Part shown: in pieces, positions 35,321-44,553 of the stretch
How the letters are laid out: each line of letters opens with the position of its first letter
Numbering within the stretch: position 1 is the stretch's first letter
Assembly: GCA_965214475.1 (NCBI GenBank)
Contig: OZ243953.1
Coordinates: 2,108,001-2,172,000, forward strand
Reading direction: 5' to 3'
Length of the DNA stretch: 64,000 bases
Source of the DNA: SIRX01 sp965214475
Lineage (GTDB): Bacteria > Actinomycetota > Rubrobacteria > Rubrobacterales > Rubrobacteraceae
Program-made: the position numbers and the translations under genes
The notes under the pieces: model-generated
Told to the model about the DNA's origin: nothing
Databases searched by the model: none
The model's input: the letters and a program-made list of their open reading frames with translations, nothing else

Positions 35321-35440
35321 GAGAGTAGTTTATATGAAGCCTTCTGGCATGGGAAGGGCTTCTAGAGGGCGAAGCGGCCATGATAAAATTTTCCCGTATG
35401 AAGACGATATACGACATTCGCATCCGCGGAAGGAGTCCTG

Positions 35441-37921
35441 ATGTCAGATCCCACACCCAAAGACGAAGAAATTGAGGCTGGGGCGTTAGATGAGGCCCAA
35501 GATGAAATACCCCTGCAACAGCTCCCACCCAACAACTTGCCGGAGGAGCTGCTCCGGCGCAGGCTAGGACGACTAGATACCCGCCGGGCATTGGCGGGGC
35601 TTTGTAAGAGCGTACCGGGATTAGATGAAGTGCTCCTGCCACGCGGTATTCAGGCTGACGCCCTGACCCGCAAGACCGGCGGCAGCGCCCAGATGGTGCG
35701 GGGGTTATCCCGCCGCATAATTCAGGATGCGGCTGCGTGGGGAGCATTCCGTACGGCTGTGGGGGAGCAAATACCACCGGAAACCTTTGAATCTTTAGGG
35801 GATCTATCCCAGGACAACCTCGAAGAAGCGGCTTCCGCCCACACCACGGAGAGTTTGCTACTCGCGGCTCTAACCGACGGCCAGGACGGGACGGACGGGA
35901 TCTTAGACCTTCTTATAGAACGCTGGAAGGAAGAGAACCAACAAGCTGAAAAGCAAGCCACAGAAAACGCCCAAGCCAAGGAGCTAGAAGACCAGCTAAA
36001 AGACCTCAAACGCGAAAATGAACAGCTCTCGTTTTCGGCGCGGGTCGCCAACGAGCGGGCCGCCGCCCTCTCCCGCGAGGTCGAGGTGCTTACCGGAGAA
36101 CGTCAGGGTGTCTCCTCCCGGGCAAAACAAGCCGAGCAGCGCGCCGAGGAAGCCACGGAAATTCGGCAGCAGTTAGACGACCGGGTTGCGGAATTGGAGC
36201 GCCGTAGCGCACATCTGGAGCGGGCTTTGGAGAGCGAGCGAAAGTCCTACGCAACGGCCGCTGAACGCGTAGAAGGGTTGCACGAGGAGTTGGGCCGCGT
36301 AGCCGCCGAGCGGGACCGTATACAGGATGCCCTGGAGAACGCGCGGTTCACTGACAAAGGCTTCGGGGATCTTCTCGTAAAGGCGGTTAAGAATGAGGTG
36401 AACGCACTGCCGAACACCGTGGATTCCTCGGCCCGCGCAGCCCAACTGCTGGAGTTTATGAGCAAGGTGCTCGCCGCCCAAACCGACCTGCGCGAGCCTC
36501 GTTCGACCCGGCGAACCAAAAAGTCGCGCCCTGCCCCCGAAGAAACCGAGGACAAAGACCCTTCTTTAGTAGTGCCGCCGGAAACGGATAACGGTATTTC
36601 CGGCGGCGCGGCCACTCTGACGGCCGAAGTTTACGCAAAGCCTCGTCCGACACTCTCTTTTAGGGCTTTGGGGGGTGCGGGAGAAGTTGGCGGCAGCAGC
36701 CACCTGCTGGATTTCGGCAAAGAGCGGGTGCTGGTGGACGCCGGGACAAAGCCTGACGGACGGGGACCGGCGGCCCCAAACTTTAAAAACCTTGAAAAAC
36801 TAGACGCGGCGGTCATAACCCACGCGCACCTGGACCACTGCGGGGCTTTGCCGCTTCTGGTGAGGGACCGGCCGGATCTGCCGATCTACTGTACGCCACC
36901 GTCGGCCCGCCTTATCATCTCCGCCCTAAACGACCACGCGGCGATGGGTGGCGGTGTTTCCGGCGGGGCCCCTATACACGAGGTCGGCAAACGGCTCGTG
37001 CCGGTGCCTTTCGGCAAGCCTTTGCAGGTAGGAGACGCGCAGATCACACTTACCGAGAGCGGACATATTTTAGGGGCCGCGAGCGTACTTCTGCAATCGG
37101 GGACGACGACGGTGTTTCATACGGGGGACATCTGCATGGAGGATCACTTCTCCATCCCGTCGGCGCGGCTACCGGAGGTGGAGGACATAGACCTCTTGAT
37201 CATGGAGGCTACCCTGGCGGATAGGCAGTTCGAACCGTTCTCCGAATCCGTAAGAACGATGGTAAACGTCATAAACGACACGGTCCAGAAGCGGGAGGGC
37301 ACGGTACTCATCCCTACCTATGCCCTGGGTCAGGCGCAGGAGATCATCCTCGGCCTCAAACACTACGGTCCGGAGTATGGACTGGACAAGGATGTCTTTA
37401 TCTACGTGGACGGCTCGGTCGTCACGACCTCCGAGCGGCTCTACGCCGAACAGCTCGGCTACATGAAGCCCTACCTGCAGCACAGCGACCCTCGCGAGCT
37501 GTTCTTCTCGGAGAACATCCGGGCCGTCTCAAACGATGACGCCGCGAGGGAACGAATACTCTCGAACCCGTGCGCCATTATCGCGTCGCCCGTGACGATG
37601 CAGGGTGGCGCGTCTGCGTTCTACCGGAAGAGGCTGGAGAACGACAAAGAGAACGCGGTTATTCTGCCATCCAACGCGGAAGCGGCTTACGGTGCCAGCC
37701 GGGTCCCGGGAGAGGAGGAAGAGTGGCGCGTCGAGCGGGTCGGCTTCGCGGCCCACTGCACCCAGGATGAGTTGCTCGGAATTACGGAGAAGTTAAGCCC
37801 GCGTCAGATCATCCTGATCCACGGTTCCAAGCGCCGCATTAGCGACCTGGCCTATCGCCTATCCCCGGACCACAAGATCCATACCCCCGCCGTCGGGGAG
37901 ACGGTCCGCACCGTCCTCTAA
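35441..37921 (+). CDS. Beta-CASP metallo-beta-lactamase nuclease with long N-terminal coiled coil
   Basis: Residues 405-826 are an RNase J/CPSF-type hydrolase: THAHLDHCGALPLL (HxHxDH), SGHILGAASVLL, FHTGDI, beta-CASP motif PTYALGQAQEIILGL, ASPVTMQGG, GFAAHCTQDEL and ILIHGSKRRIS. The first 400 residues are unrelated: an acidic N-terminus, a helical domain (DTRRALAGLCKSV, LTRKTGGSAQM), then a coiled coil at about 165-310 rich in E, R, Q and A. ATG 35441 has GAAGGAG. A TAATG overlap couples it to a small winged-helix gene. RNA processing is the likely role; the extension may tether partners. Confidence 0.85.
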   Translation: MSDPTPKDEEIEAGALDEAQDEIPLQQLPPNNLPEELLRRRLGRLDTRRALAGLCKSVPGLDEVLLPRGIQADALTRKTGGSAQMVRGLSRRIIQDAAAWGAFRTAVGEQIPPETFESLGDLSQDNLEEAASAHTTESLLLAALTDGQDGTDGILDLLIERWKEENQQAEKQATENAQAKELEDQLKDLKRENEQLSFSARVANERAAALSREVEVLTGERQGVSSRAKQAEQRAEEATEIRQQLDDRVAELERRSAHLERALESERKSYATAAERVEGLHEELGRVAAERDRIQDALENARFTDKGFGDLLVKAVKNEVNALPNTVDSSARAAQLLEFMSKVLAAQTDLREPRSTRRTKKSRPAPEETEDKDPSLVVPPETDNGISGGAATLTAEVYAKPRPTLSFRALGGAGEVGGSSHLLDFGKERVLVDAGTKPDGRGPAAPNFKNLEKLDAAVITHAHLDHCGALPLLVRDRPDLPIYCTPPSARLIISALNDHAAMGGGVSGGAPIHEVGKRLVPVPFGKPLQVGDAQITLTESGHILGAASVLLQSGTTTVFHTGDICMEDHFSIPSARLPEVEDIDLLIMEATLADRQFEPFSESVRTMVNVINDTVQKREGTVLIPTYALGQAQEIILGLKHYGPEYGLDKDVFIYVDGSVVTTSERLYAEQLGYMKPYLQHSDPRELFFSENIRAVSNDDAARERILSNPCAIIASPVTMQGGASAFYRKRLENDKENAVILPSNAEAAYGASRVPGEEEEWRVERVGFAAHCTQDELLGITEKLSPRQIILIHGSKRRISDLAYRLSPDHKIHTPAVGETVRTVL

Positions 37922-38265
37922 TGCCGTTGGCGCTGCCAGAGGTAACGGTTCTACACGACAAGCGCGGGGAACGTCCGGAGAACGCCGTCGGCGCCGGAGA
38001 GTTCTGGTACGAGCCGGAGATTTGGACGTTGGGTGGCCTCTCTCCCACCGCCCGTGTCCTCTATGCCGGACTCTGTTCCTTTCTGGGGCCTGGGGAGATC
38101 AACCGCCACGACCTCCGCAGCAACCTCAAATCCAGCACCGATGGAGAGATAAGCGAAGCGTTCGATGAACTGGTCCAACATAAATTACTGGAATCTACGT
38201 CGTGGGGCTTTGTGGTCTACTCGGTGGAGGAGTTCAAGATCAACGAGGGAAACGCAACGTCGTAG
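37921..38265 (+). CDS. Small winged-helix-like protein coupled to beta-CASP gene
   Basis: A 114-residue protein that begins inside the upstream stop (TAATG). Residues 35-100 look like a winged helix of the replication-initiator/DnaD type (LSPTARVLYAGLCSFLGPGE, EISEAFDELVQHKLLEST, WGFVVYSVEEF). It probably binds nucleic acid or a protein partner. It overlaps the convergent gene by 26 bases. Confidence 0.7.
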   Translation: MPLALPEVTVLHDKRGERPENAVGAGEFWYEPEIWTLGGLSPTARVLYAGLCSFLGPGEINRHDLRSNLKSSTDGEISEAFDELVQHKLLESTSWGFVVYSVEEFKINEGNATS

Positions 38266-38866
38266 GAGAACTCTTACCGCCCAGAAGCTCGGATAGCGTG
38301 TACGGCTCCACCGACCACCTCCGGCCTGCTCCGCCCGTGGTCCCCGCGAGGTCCACGAGCCGTCCGAGTATCCGCAAGCAAAAACCATGAATAACCTCAT
38401 CCGGGTCGTCCACCTTCCCGCGGGCCTGGGCCACGAAGAGTCCTTTTGTCTTCCAAACGCCGTCCCGATAGACGGCGAAGGTCTGGCAGACATCCTCACC
38501 CGCTGCTGACGACCACCCGAGAATACGTCCCGAGTAGCCGGAAGGGTCGAGGCTATAGCGGCTCAACTCTTCGTGCAGGAGATCCTCGTCGGTCTCCGCC
38601 GCAGCACCCCGCAACACCCCGAACGTCACCTCGGATTCAGCATCCGGTCCCGCCGTAACGCTCACGTTGATCACGTCTTTCGTGTGCGCCACCTCCATCT
38701 CGAACCCGGCTTGTCTTCCTAGGATCACCGTATATTCCAGCCCGGCGAAGAGGCGTGCCGCGAACCTTAGGGTTTCTTCTTCCGCCTCACGGATCAGGAC
38801 CAGCGAACGGTCGGCCTCCTCCCGATAGCGCCGGAGCCGGGTGTGCGCGCTGTCCTCGAAACTCAA
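38240..38866 (-). CDS. Hypothetical protein
   Basis: A 208-residue soluble protein with a helical N-terminus (HTRLRRYREEADRSLVLIRE) followed by a mixed alpha/beta body (YTVILGRQAGFEMEVAHTKD, DVCQTFAVYRDGVWKTKGLF). No membrane helix or motif. It starts 4 bases after the upstream SDR gene ends, so both form an operon. Family not recognised. Confidence 0.65.
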   Translation of the reverse strand: MSFEDSAHTRLRRYREEADRSLVLIREAEEETLRFAARLFAGLEYTVILGRQAGFEMEVAHTKDVINVSVTAGPDAESEVTFGVLRGAAAETDEDLLHEELSRYSLDPSGYSGRILGWSSAAGEDVCQTFAVYRDGVWKTKGLFVAQARGKVDDPDEVIHGFCLRILGRLVDLAGTTGGAGRRWSVEPYTLSELLGGKSSPTTLRFPR

Positions 38867-38870
38867 CGGT

Positions 38871-39656
38871 TCAGTCTCTCGCCAGCAGGAGGCGGATCAG
38901 GCGGTCCGTCAGGCCGGGAAACAACGTCGTACCCGCAACAAATAGCCTGTCTGAGAAACGCACATACACGTCCCGACCCCCTTTCTCGGCAGCTCGGACT
39001 ATCTTCTCGGCGACCCTGTCGGGCGTGACACCAGGCGGACGCCAGCCACGCTTCTCGTCCCGCGTACGGCGAGAGTTGTCCCGGAAGGCGGTACTAGTTG
39101 TGCCGGGATATACGCTGGTTACGGCGATGCCACGTTTCGCTACCTCGACCCGCAACGCATCCGTGAGGCCGTTGAGGGCGAACTTGCTCGCACAGTAGCC
39201 GCCGACCTTCGGGATAGCGCGTTTGCCGACCACGGAGGAGACGTTGATGATGTGTCCGCCGGATTTCATGTGCGGTAGCGCGGCCTGGATGCAGTTCAGA
39301 GGCCCAACCACATTCACCTCCATCACGTCCCGCAGGTCCTCGGCTTTCAACTCCTCCACCCGTCCCGAAAGTCCAAGTCCCGCGTTGTTGACGAGTATGT
39401 CCGGCACACCGTACTCATCCACTGCGCGCTCGATCATGCTCTCCACCGAGTCCCGGTCCGCAACGTCGGTCTTTACGGCCAGCACACGACCACCGGAAGC
39501 CTTCAGTTCCCTCTCCAGTTCGCCCAACTTTTCTAGATTCCGTGCAGCGACCACGACGGCAGCCCCACGTGAGGCCAGAGCCCGGACCGTAGCTTCTCCA
39601 ATACCGCTAGAGGCTCCGGTTACGATTGTCACCTTGCCTTCCAAAGACAAATCCAT
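38871..39656 (-). CDS. Short-chain dehydrogenase/reductase (SDR)
   Basis: A 261-residue classical SDR with TGASSGIGEATVRALASRG, AARNLEK, KTDVADRDSV, NNAGLGLS, and catalytic NVSSVVGKRAIPKVGGYCAS with Tyr-x-x-x-Lys. The Arg after the second strand suggests NADP(H) preference. The substrate is unknown. Related to the SDR at 10082-10819 but not a recent copy. Confidence 0.9.
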   Translation of the reverse strand: MDLSLEGKVTIVTGASSGIGEATVRALASRGAAVVVAARNLEKLGELERELKASGGRVLAVKTDVADRDSVESMIERAVDEYGVPDILVNNAGLGLSGRVEELKAEDLRDVMEVNVVGPLNCIQAALPHMKSGGHIINVSSVVGKRAIPKVGGYCASKFALNGLTDALRVEVAKRGIAVTSVYPGTTSTAFRDNSRRTRDEKRGWRPPGVTPDRVAEKIVRAAEKGGRDVYVRFSDRLFVAGTTLFPGLTDRLIRLLLARD

Positions 39657-39845
39657 ACCAGTATCTTATCGAGATATATTGGTCGTGTTGGAAAAGCCCG
39701 AAAATCTTTAACGAAGCGACAGCAATCACTCCCACGATAGACATACCCATGATGACTCGCTGCCCAGAATCTGCTAATTTGTTAAGCAACTGGTTTAGTC
39801 TGCATTAGACAATTAGGACTCTGAGCGCTGTAAGAGGGAGAGGGA

Positions 39846-42020
39846 TTGAGCGAAACTGTATTTACCAAGGTTGACTATGACCTGAATGCGCTAGTCAAGT
39901 ACATTGGCTTGGATGATATCGGATTGCCGGACATTCAACGTCCTTTTGTCTGGAAAAACGCCAAAGTTCGTGATCTGTTCGACTCGATGTACAAGGGCTA
40001 TCCGGTTGGTTATCTGCTCTTCTGGCAGAACTCTTTTAGAGAAGATACTCGTGTCATCGGCACCGATAGCAAGCAGAAGCCACCACGTTTGATGATCGTA
40101 GATGGCCAGCAGCGGCTGACCTTGTTGTACGCCGTTGTGAAAGATGTGCCTGTTTTTCGGGACAACTTCGAGAGCGAGCGGATTCAGATAGCCTTCAATC
40201 CATTGGAAGAGAAATTTGAAGTAACAGATGCGGCTATTCGTCGCGACAAGGTATTTATTCCGGATATATCGTTGCTTTGGAGTGAGAAGACCGATCTTTT
40301 CGAAGTAGTGGATGATTACTTGGAAGGGTTGAGTGCTTCTCGTGAGGTAAGCGAGGAAGAGCGAAAAAAAATTCGCAAAGCCATCAGTAAACTTCACGGG
40401 CTAGTGAATTTCCCCTTTACGGCTCTTGAGCTAGCAGCCGATATTAACGAAGAGGCAGTCTCGGATGTCTTCGTGAGAATCAACAGCAAGGGTACGCCCC
40501 TGAATCAAGCTGACTTTATCCTCACCCTGATGTCAGTGTTCTGGGGTGAAGGCCGCGCCGCTCTAGAAAGTTTCTGCCGAGATGCGCGTACACCGTCGAA
40601 AGGTGAAGCTTCACCATTCAATCATTTCATAGAACCATCGCCAGATCAGTTGTTGCGCGTCGCTATTGGGGTGGCATTCAAGCGCGCTCGACTGAAATAT
40701 GTTTATTCGATTTTGCGTGGTAAAGATCTCGAGACCGAGAAGTTCAGCGAAGAACGTCGAGTTCAGCAGTTTGATCTCCTCAAGAACGCGCAGGACAGAA
40801 CTCTGAATCTTCAGTATTGGCATGATTTCATGAACTGCATCCGGCAGGCTGGATTTAGAAGCGGAAAGATGATCAGCTCGCAGAACAATCTTATCTTTTC
40901 TTACATTCTGTATCTAATAGGACGCACGGAATACAAAGTGGCGGAGTTCGATCTACGACGAACGATTGCCCGCTGGTTCTTCATGTCGAGCGTCACAGGT
41001 CGTTTCGCCAGTTCTCCAGAGTCGGCTATGGACTTTGACCTTGCGCGGTTGCGTAACGTTGGTACGGCAGATGAATTTGTTCAAATGCTCAATCACGTTT
41101 GTGACATTACGCTCACGAGCGATTTCTGGAGCGTTTCTCTGCCAAACGACCTGGCAACCTCGTCACCGCGCAGCCCTTCACTGTTTGCGTACCATGCAGC
41201 CTTGGTCTTACTGGATGCGCGAGCTTTATTCTCCAAACTCCGGGTTTCCGAATTGCTAGACCCTGCTTTGCAAGCGAATCGTTCGGCGGTGGAGCGTCAT
41301 CACTTGTTCTCAAAGGGCTTTCTGAGCACACTAGGGATCACAGCGACACGGGACACCAATCAGATCGCCAATTACGCACTGGTGGAGTGGGGGGACAACG
41401 CTCGAATATCGGATCAAGCACCAGCGGATTATCTGCCGGAAATGAAGGCGCGGTTCGGTAGCAATGACCTAGAGCAAATGTATAAGTATCATGCACTGCC
41501 GAATAACTGGGAGCACTTAGAATACGGTGAGTTTTTGGAGAAGCGCCGTGAGCTGATAGCCCAGGTGATCTCTGAAGGCTACGCTACCCTGATCGCCTCC
41601 GAGATTGAAGAAGATACTGACGCATCAGACTTTGACTTGTCTCAGATGATGATGGATGGTGAGTCGGAGGCTGTAGAGTTCAAATCTACTTTACGTGTCA
41701 ATCTCCATACCGGTAATAAGGACCCGCGTATGGAGATTGCAGTGCTCAAGACATTGGCCGGGTTTCTCAATACCGACGGTGGTACGCTGATTGTTGGCGT
41801 GTCTGATAACGGTAATGCAATGGGAATACAAACCGATAATTTCCCCAACGAAGACAAAATGAGTTTACACTTGGTGAATATCGTGAAAAGCCGCATGGGT
41901 GTACAAGCAATGACCAATCTCCATGCTCATTTCGAAGATTACGCCGATTGCCGAGTGATGGTGGTGAAAGGCAAAGGAGCACCTTCTCCAGTCTTCGTAA
42001 AAGACGGCGACATGGAATGA
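39846..42020 (+). CDS. GmrSD-like DUF262/HNH protein fused to an AlbA_2 (Schlafen-like) domain, late in-frame stop
   Basis: A 724-residue protein. Residues 10-220 are DUF262 with the catalytic VDGQQRLTLLY (about residue 84) and LPDIQRPFVWK. Residues 475-545 resemble the DUF1524 HNH nuclease of GmrD (VERHHLFSKGFLSTLG, NQIANYALVEW). From about 605 an AlbA_2 domain begins (SEAVEFKSTLRVN, GFLNTDGGTLIVGVSDNG). The TGA at 42018-42020 cuts it just before the expected FYIRTGPSTTELS end, which continues in the same frame to a stop at 42102-42104. Type IV restriction or antiphage defence is the likely role. The gene is more AT-rich than its neighbours and stands alone, suggesting horizontal transfer. 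Confidence 0.85.
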   Translation: MSETVFTKVDYDLNALVKYIGLDDIGLPDIQRPFVWKNAKVRDLFDSMYKGYPVGYLLFWQNSFREDTRVIGTDSKQKPPRLMIVDGQQRLTLLYAVVKDVPVFRDNFESERIQIAFNPLEEKFEVTDAAIRRDKVFIPDISLLWSEKTDLFEVVDDYLEGLSASREVSEEERKKIRKAISKLHGLVNFPFTALELAADINEEAVSDVFVRINSKGTPLNQADFILTLMSVFWGEGRAALESFCRDARTPSKGEASPFNHFIEPSPDQLLRVAIGVAFKRARLKYVYSILRGKDLETEKFSEERRVQQFDLLKNAQDRTLNLQYWHDFMNCIRQAGFRSGKMISSQNNLIFSYILYLIGRTEYKVAEFDLRRTIARWFFMSSVTGRFASSPESAMDFDLARLRNVGTADEFVQMLNHVCDITLTSDFWSVSLPNDLATSSPRSPSLFAYHAALVLLDARALFSKLRVSELLDPALQANRSAVERHHLFSKGFLSTLGITATRDTNQIANYALVEWGDNARISDQAPADYLPEMKARFGSNDLEQMYKYHALPNNWEHLEYGEFLEKRRELIAQVISEGYATLIASEIEEDTDASDFDLSQMMMDGESEAVEFKSTLRVNLHTGNKDPRMEIAVLKTLAGFLNTDGGTLIVGVSDNGNAMGIQTDNFPNEDKMSLHLVNIVKSRMGVQAMTNLHAHFEDYADCRVMVVKGKGAPSPVFVKDGDME

Positions 42021-42236
42021 TTCTACATTCGTACTGGACCTTCCACTACCGAGCTGAGTGCGAGCCAGACGCAAGAATACATTAAACAAAGGTTCAAGGT
42101 ATGAAGTACCGTGCCTCAATTAAACAGGGCGAAGATGGGAGGCACGTAACGACGTAACGAAGGAGCCGTCTCTACTTGGCTGCATTTCAGTTTCGTAAGC
42201 TGGGCTAGCTGCCAAGCAAATTAGGGAGACCTATCC

Positions 42237-42743
42237 ATGCAGTTCAACGGTAGCATCGTTAACGAAAGAGAGGCACTGGCCACCTGTTTTGGACGACTGT
42301 ACCTCGGTAGCGGACAGGTCGTCCGGTCCATGACTCGAAGCGTGGCGCAGATGGCGGGTGATGAGGAGCGCCTGGTCTCCTACTTACGCGAGAGCCTCAG
42401 CCTCAGCGAGGAGACGCTGGACGACTTCGTCGCCAAGAACCGTGAGCAGCATCCGGTCGAGCCGGATCTCAACCCGGGAGGGCGTTTGATCTATGTGGAC
42501 GACGGAGAGTTCGGGCGAATATTCTGTGACGCTGACGGGTGGAACCGGTTCTGCCAAATGTTCCCTAAGTCGGACGGCACGCTCAGGTTCTCCCGGGTTG
42601 GGCTCAACCGGAGCGTGACGCAAGCGGTACTCTACGCCGGACAACAGTTCGATTGGGGAATAGGATCCGGCGGCTACTGGCTGCTGACGAAATCCGATGG
42701 AGAGTGGCAGAAGGCTGGCAGGGCCGGAACCTGGATCTCATAG
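42237..42743 (+). CDS. Hypothetical protein
   Basis: A 168-residue protein with a helical N-terminus (ERLVSYLRESLSLSEETLDD) and a beta-rich C-terminus (RLIYVDDGEFGRIFCDADGW, FSRVGLNRSVTQAVLYAGQQ, GSGGYWLLTKSDGEW). ATG 42237 follows TTAGGGAG. Codon use is like the chromosome rather than the AT-rich gene upstream. Family not recognised. Confidence 0.65.
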   Translation: MQFNGSIVNEREALATCFGRLYLGSGQVVRSMTRSVAQMAGDEERLVSYLRESLSLSEETLDDFVAKNREQHPVEPDLNPGGRLIYVDDGEFGRIFCDADGWNRFCQMFPKSDGTLRFSRVGLNRSVTQAVLYAGQQFDWGIGSGGYWLLTKSDGEWQKAGRAGTWIS

Positions 42744-42810
42744 AAGAGAGGAGAGGTAGACTCTAACTGGCAGACCACACCCTGCGGAGGCAGAAGCGAC
42801 GCGGCAAAAG

Positions 42811-43030
42811 ATGGAAGAAGTGAACCGGGTGCGAGCCGCAGTCGCCGATACGGAGTCGGTAGCCATTGCGCAGATCGCCTTAGCCGTAGCGGAACGGCTG
42901 GAGCGGGGAGGTAAACTCATAGCCTTCGGAAACGGCGGTTCGGCTACCGACGCGAACGACCTGGTTGCAGACTTTGTGGCGCTGGCGCCGGGCTTCGATC
43001 TACCACGTCTTGCGAGGTCTTGTGGAAGAG
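42811..43030 (+). pseudogene. Truncated SIS-domain (GmhA-like phosphoheptose isomerase) gene
   Basis: Residues 1-57 from 42811 match the start of GmhA-type SIS proteins (AVAERLERGGKLIAFGNGG, SATDANDLVADFV with the SIS Gly-Gly-Ser motif). After about 42990 the sequence no longer fits the family, and the frame stops after only about 108 codons in total, running into the coaC start. Full GmhA proteins have about 190 residues. The 5' end is also unclear, because family-like sequence (AEATRQK) precedes the ATG without an obvious start. It is a decayed fragment. Confidence 0.7.
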
Positions 43031-43081
43031 CTTGTAAGTCAGAGGCGTTAGCTCACCTGTGCGAACAGCTATACTGGCAAC

Positions 43082-43633
43082 GTGGCAGACTCACACAAAA
43101 TCCTCGTCGGGGTAACGGGCGGTATCGCAGCGTATAAGGCGCCAGGCGTGGTCCGCCGCCTGAGAGAATCCGGCCACGAAGTGAAGGCAGTCGCCACCAA
43201 CGCTGCCTTTCACTTCATTCCCGAGGAAACTCTGTCTATCGCAGCCGGAGGTCGCATCCACACGGATAAGACGTGGTGGGATAAGTCCGGCCGCGTAGAG
43301 CACGTGAGCCTCGCTCGCTGGGCGGATCTGGTACTCGTGGCACCGGCGACCGCCGACGCGATGGCCCGCGCCACCATCGGCCTGGGTGACGATCTTCTCT
43401 CCGCCACTATCCTCGCCGGGGCGAGGAAAATACTGTGGGCGCCAGCCATGAACCCAGAGATGTGGAGCACTTTCGCCACTCGCCGCAACGTCGAAACGCT
43501 GGAGAGCTGGGGCCATCATTTTGTGGGACCGGAAGAAGGCTTGATGGCGTCCGAAGAGGAGAAGCCGGGTGTAGGTCGGCTTGCAGAGGAAGCCGTGATA
43601 GTGGACGCGGTAGAGAAAGCTCTTTCAGACTAA
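43082..43633 (+). CDS. Phosphopantothenoylcysteine decarboxylase-like flavoprotein (CoaC-type, single domain)
   Basis: A 183-residue FMN flavoprotein: ILVGVTGGIAAYKAPGVVRR, catalytic His in VEHVSLARWADL, and the diagnostic PAMNPEMW motif of CoaC enzymes. It decarboxylates 4'-phospho-N-pantothenoylcysteine in coenzyme A synthesis. The CoaB synthetase domain usually fused at the C-terminus is missing, so CoaB must be encoded elsewhere or this is a paralogue. GTG start at 43082. Confidence 0.85.
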   Translation: MADSHKILVGVTGGIAAYKAPGVVRRLRESGHEVKAVATNAAFHFIPEETLSIAAGGRIHTDKTWWDKSGRVEHVSLARWADLVLVAPATADAMARATIGLGDDLLSATILAGARKILWAPAMNPEMWSTFATRRNVETLESWGHHFVGPEEGLMASEEEKPGVGRLAEEAVIVDAVEKALSD

Positions 43634-44437
43634 CCGTAGTCGGGATCTCCCCACATCATGCTCATTACACCGAGGAACATTCTATACGCCGTCCCGTAGT
43701 CGCCGTTCGTCCAGGAAACCCGCCGATCGCCCGTGCGTGTGATCTCCGGGAACCGCAAGGTGCTGGACGCGAGGTTCGCCGTCGAGAACTCTACCGTGAA
43801 AGTGTACGGAGGCTCCAAAACGTAAGACTCCATCTCCCCCACTCCCCGTACCGCCGACTCTGCCGCTTCCCGGATGCGCTGCTGGGCAACCTCCGGGACC
43901 AGGCACCGGGCCGTGTAACGGTCTATAGATATTTTGACCTGAGCTGTTTTCACACCGGAATGGAGGCCTTTCGCCTCTTTGCACGTTACATCGCCACCGG
44001 TCACCAGGCCTATCGGGATGCTCTCTGTACCCGCTAGCGCGGCGTTCATGCGGGCCTCGCTACACGACTCGCCGTTTAGCGAAACTTCGATCACTTCTGT
44101 GGGCAAGCTGTACGTGTGACTCAGGATGCCGTCCACACCGGCACGGGCATGGTATCCGACGAAGAAGACCACGTCGGCCCCGTGGAAACCTTCCATCATG
44201 CTCATGAGCTTGCGGTTGCCGATAATGATCTCCGCCCGCGGGTCCAGCTCTTCGATGAGTACGTTTTTCATGCCATCGTGGGCCTCGTTTACCAGAAACT
44301 CCGTAGCTCCGGCTTCTGCGGCGCCTTCGATGGCGGCGTTTACGAAAGCGCCCGTACTCAGAGCGGCCGGGGACCACATCGTCCGGCCTTGTTACTCCGG
44401 TAACGCCCTCCATATCCGCCGAGATGTAGACTCTCAT
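43630..44437 (-). pseudogene. dppA: D-aminopeptidase DppA (M55 family), disrupted by frameshift
   Basis: The start MRVYISADMEGVTGVTRP (ATG at 44437) gives the zinc-binding D-x-E motif of DppA. The frame then leaves the family at about 44343. The rest of the protein (VNAAIEGAAEAGATEFLVNE, AHDGMKN, GADVVFFVGYHA, GGDVTCKEAKG) continues in another frame to 43630. The junction lacks about seven residues normally found there (R-R-L-M-T-x-D), so a deletion of about 20 bases explains both the loss and the frame change. The gene is probably inactive. Confidence 0.8.
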
Positions 44438-44553
44438 TTCCGTTCTCCCCCAGTAAGTTCTGTCCGACTACAGTCTACTCCAGTCCGGTCGCCAATCTTC
44501 TAAGGTAGACTTTCTGAAACCTTCTACTTTAGAGGGAGAATGTACAAATAGGC

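Noticed and set aside
39607..39789. A 60-codon minus-strand frame upstream of the SDR with a hydrophobic stretch (GMSIVGVIAVASLKIFG)
   Set aside because: It runs into the SDR start in another frame, has no clear ribosome site, and its C-terminal half is only SDR-coding DNA read out of frame.
42110..42146. CGTGCCTC/GAGGCACG inverted repeat after the AlbA_2 gene
   Set aside because: An 8-bp stem with a 21-base loop and no T-tract; too weak to call a terminator.
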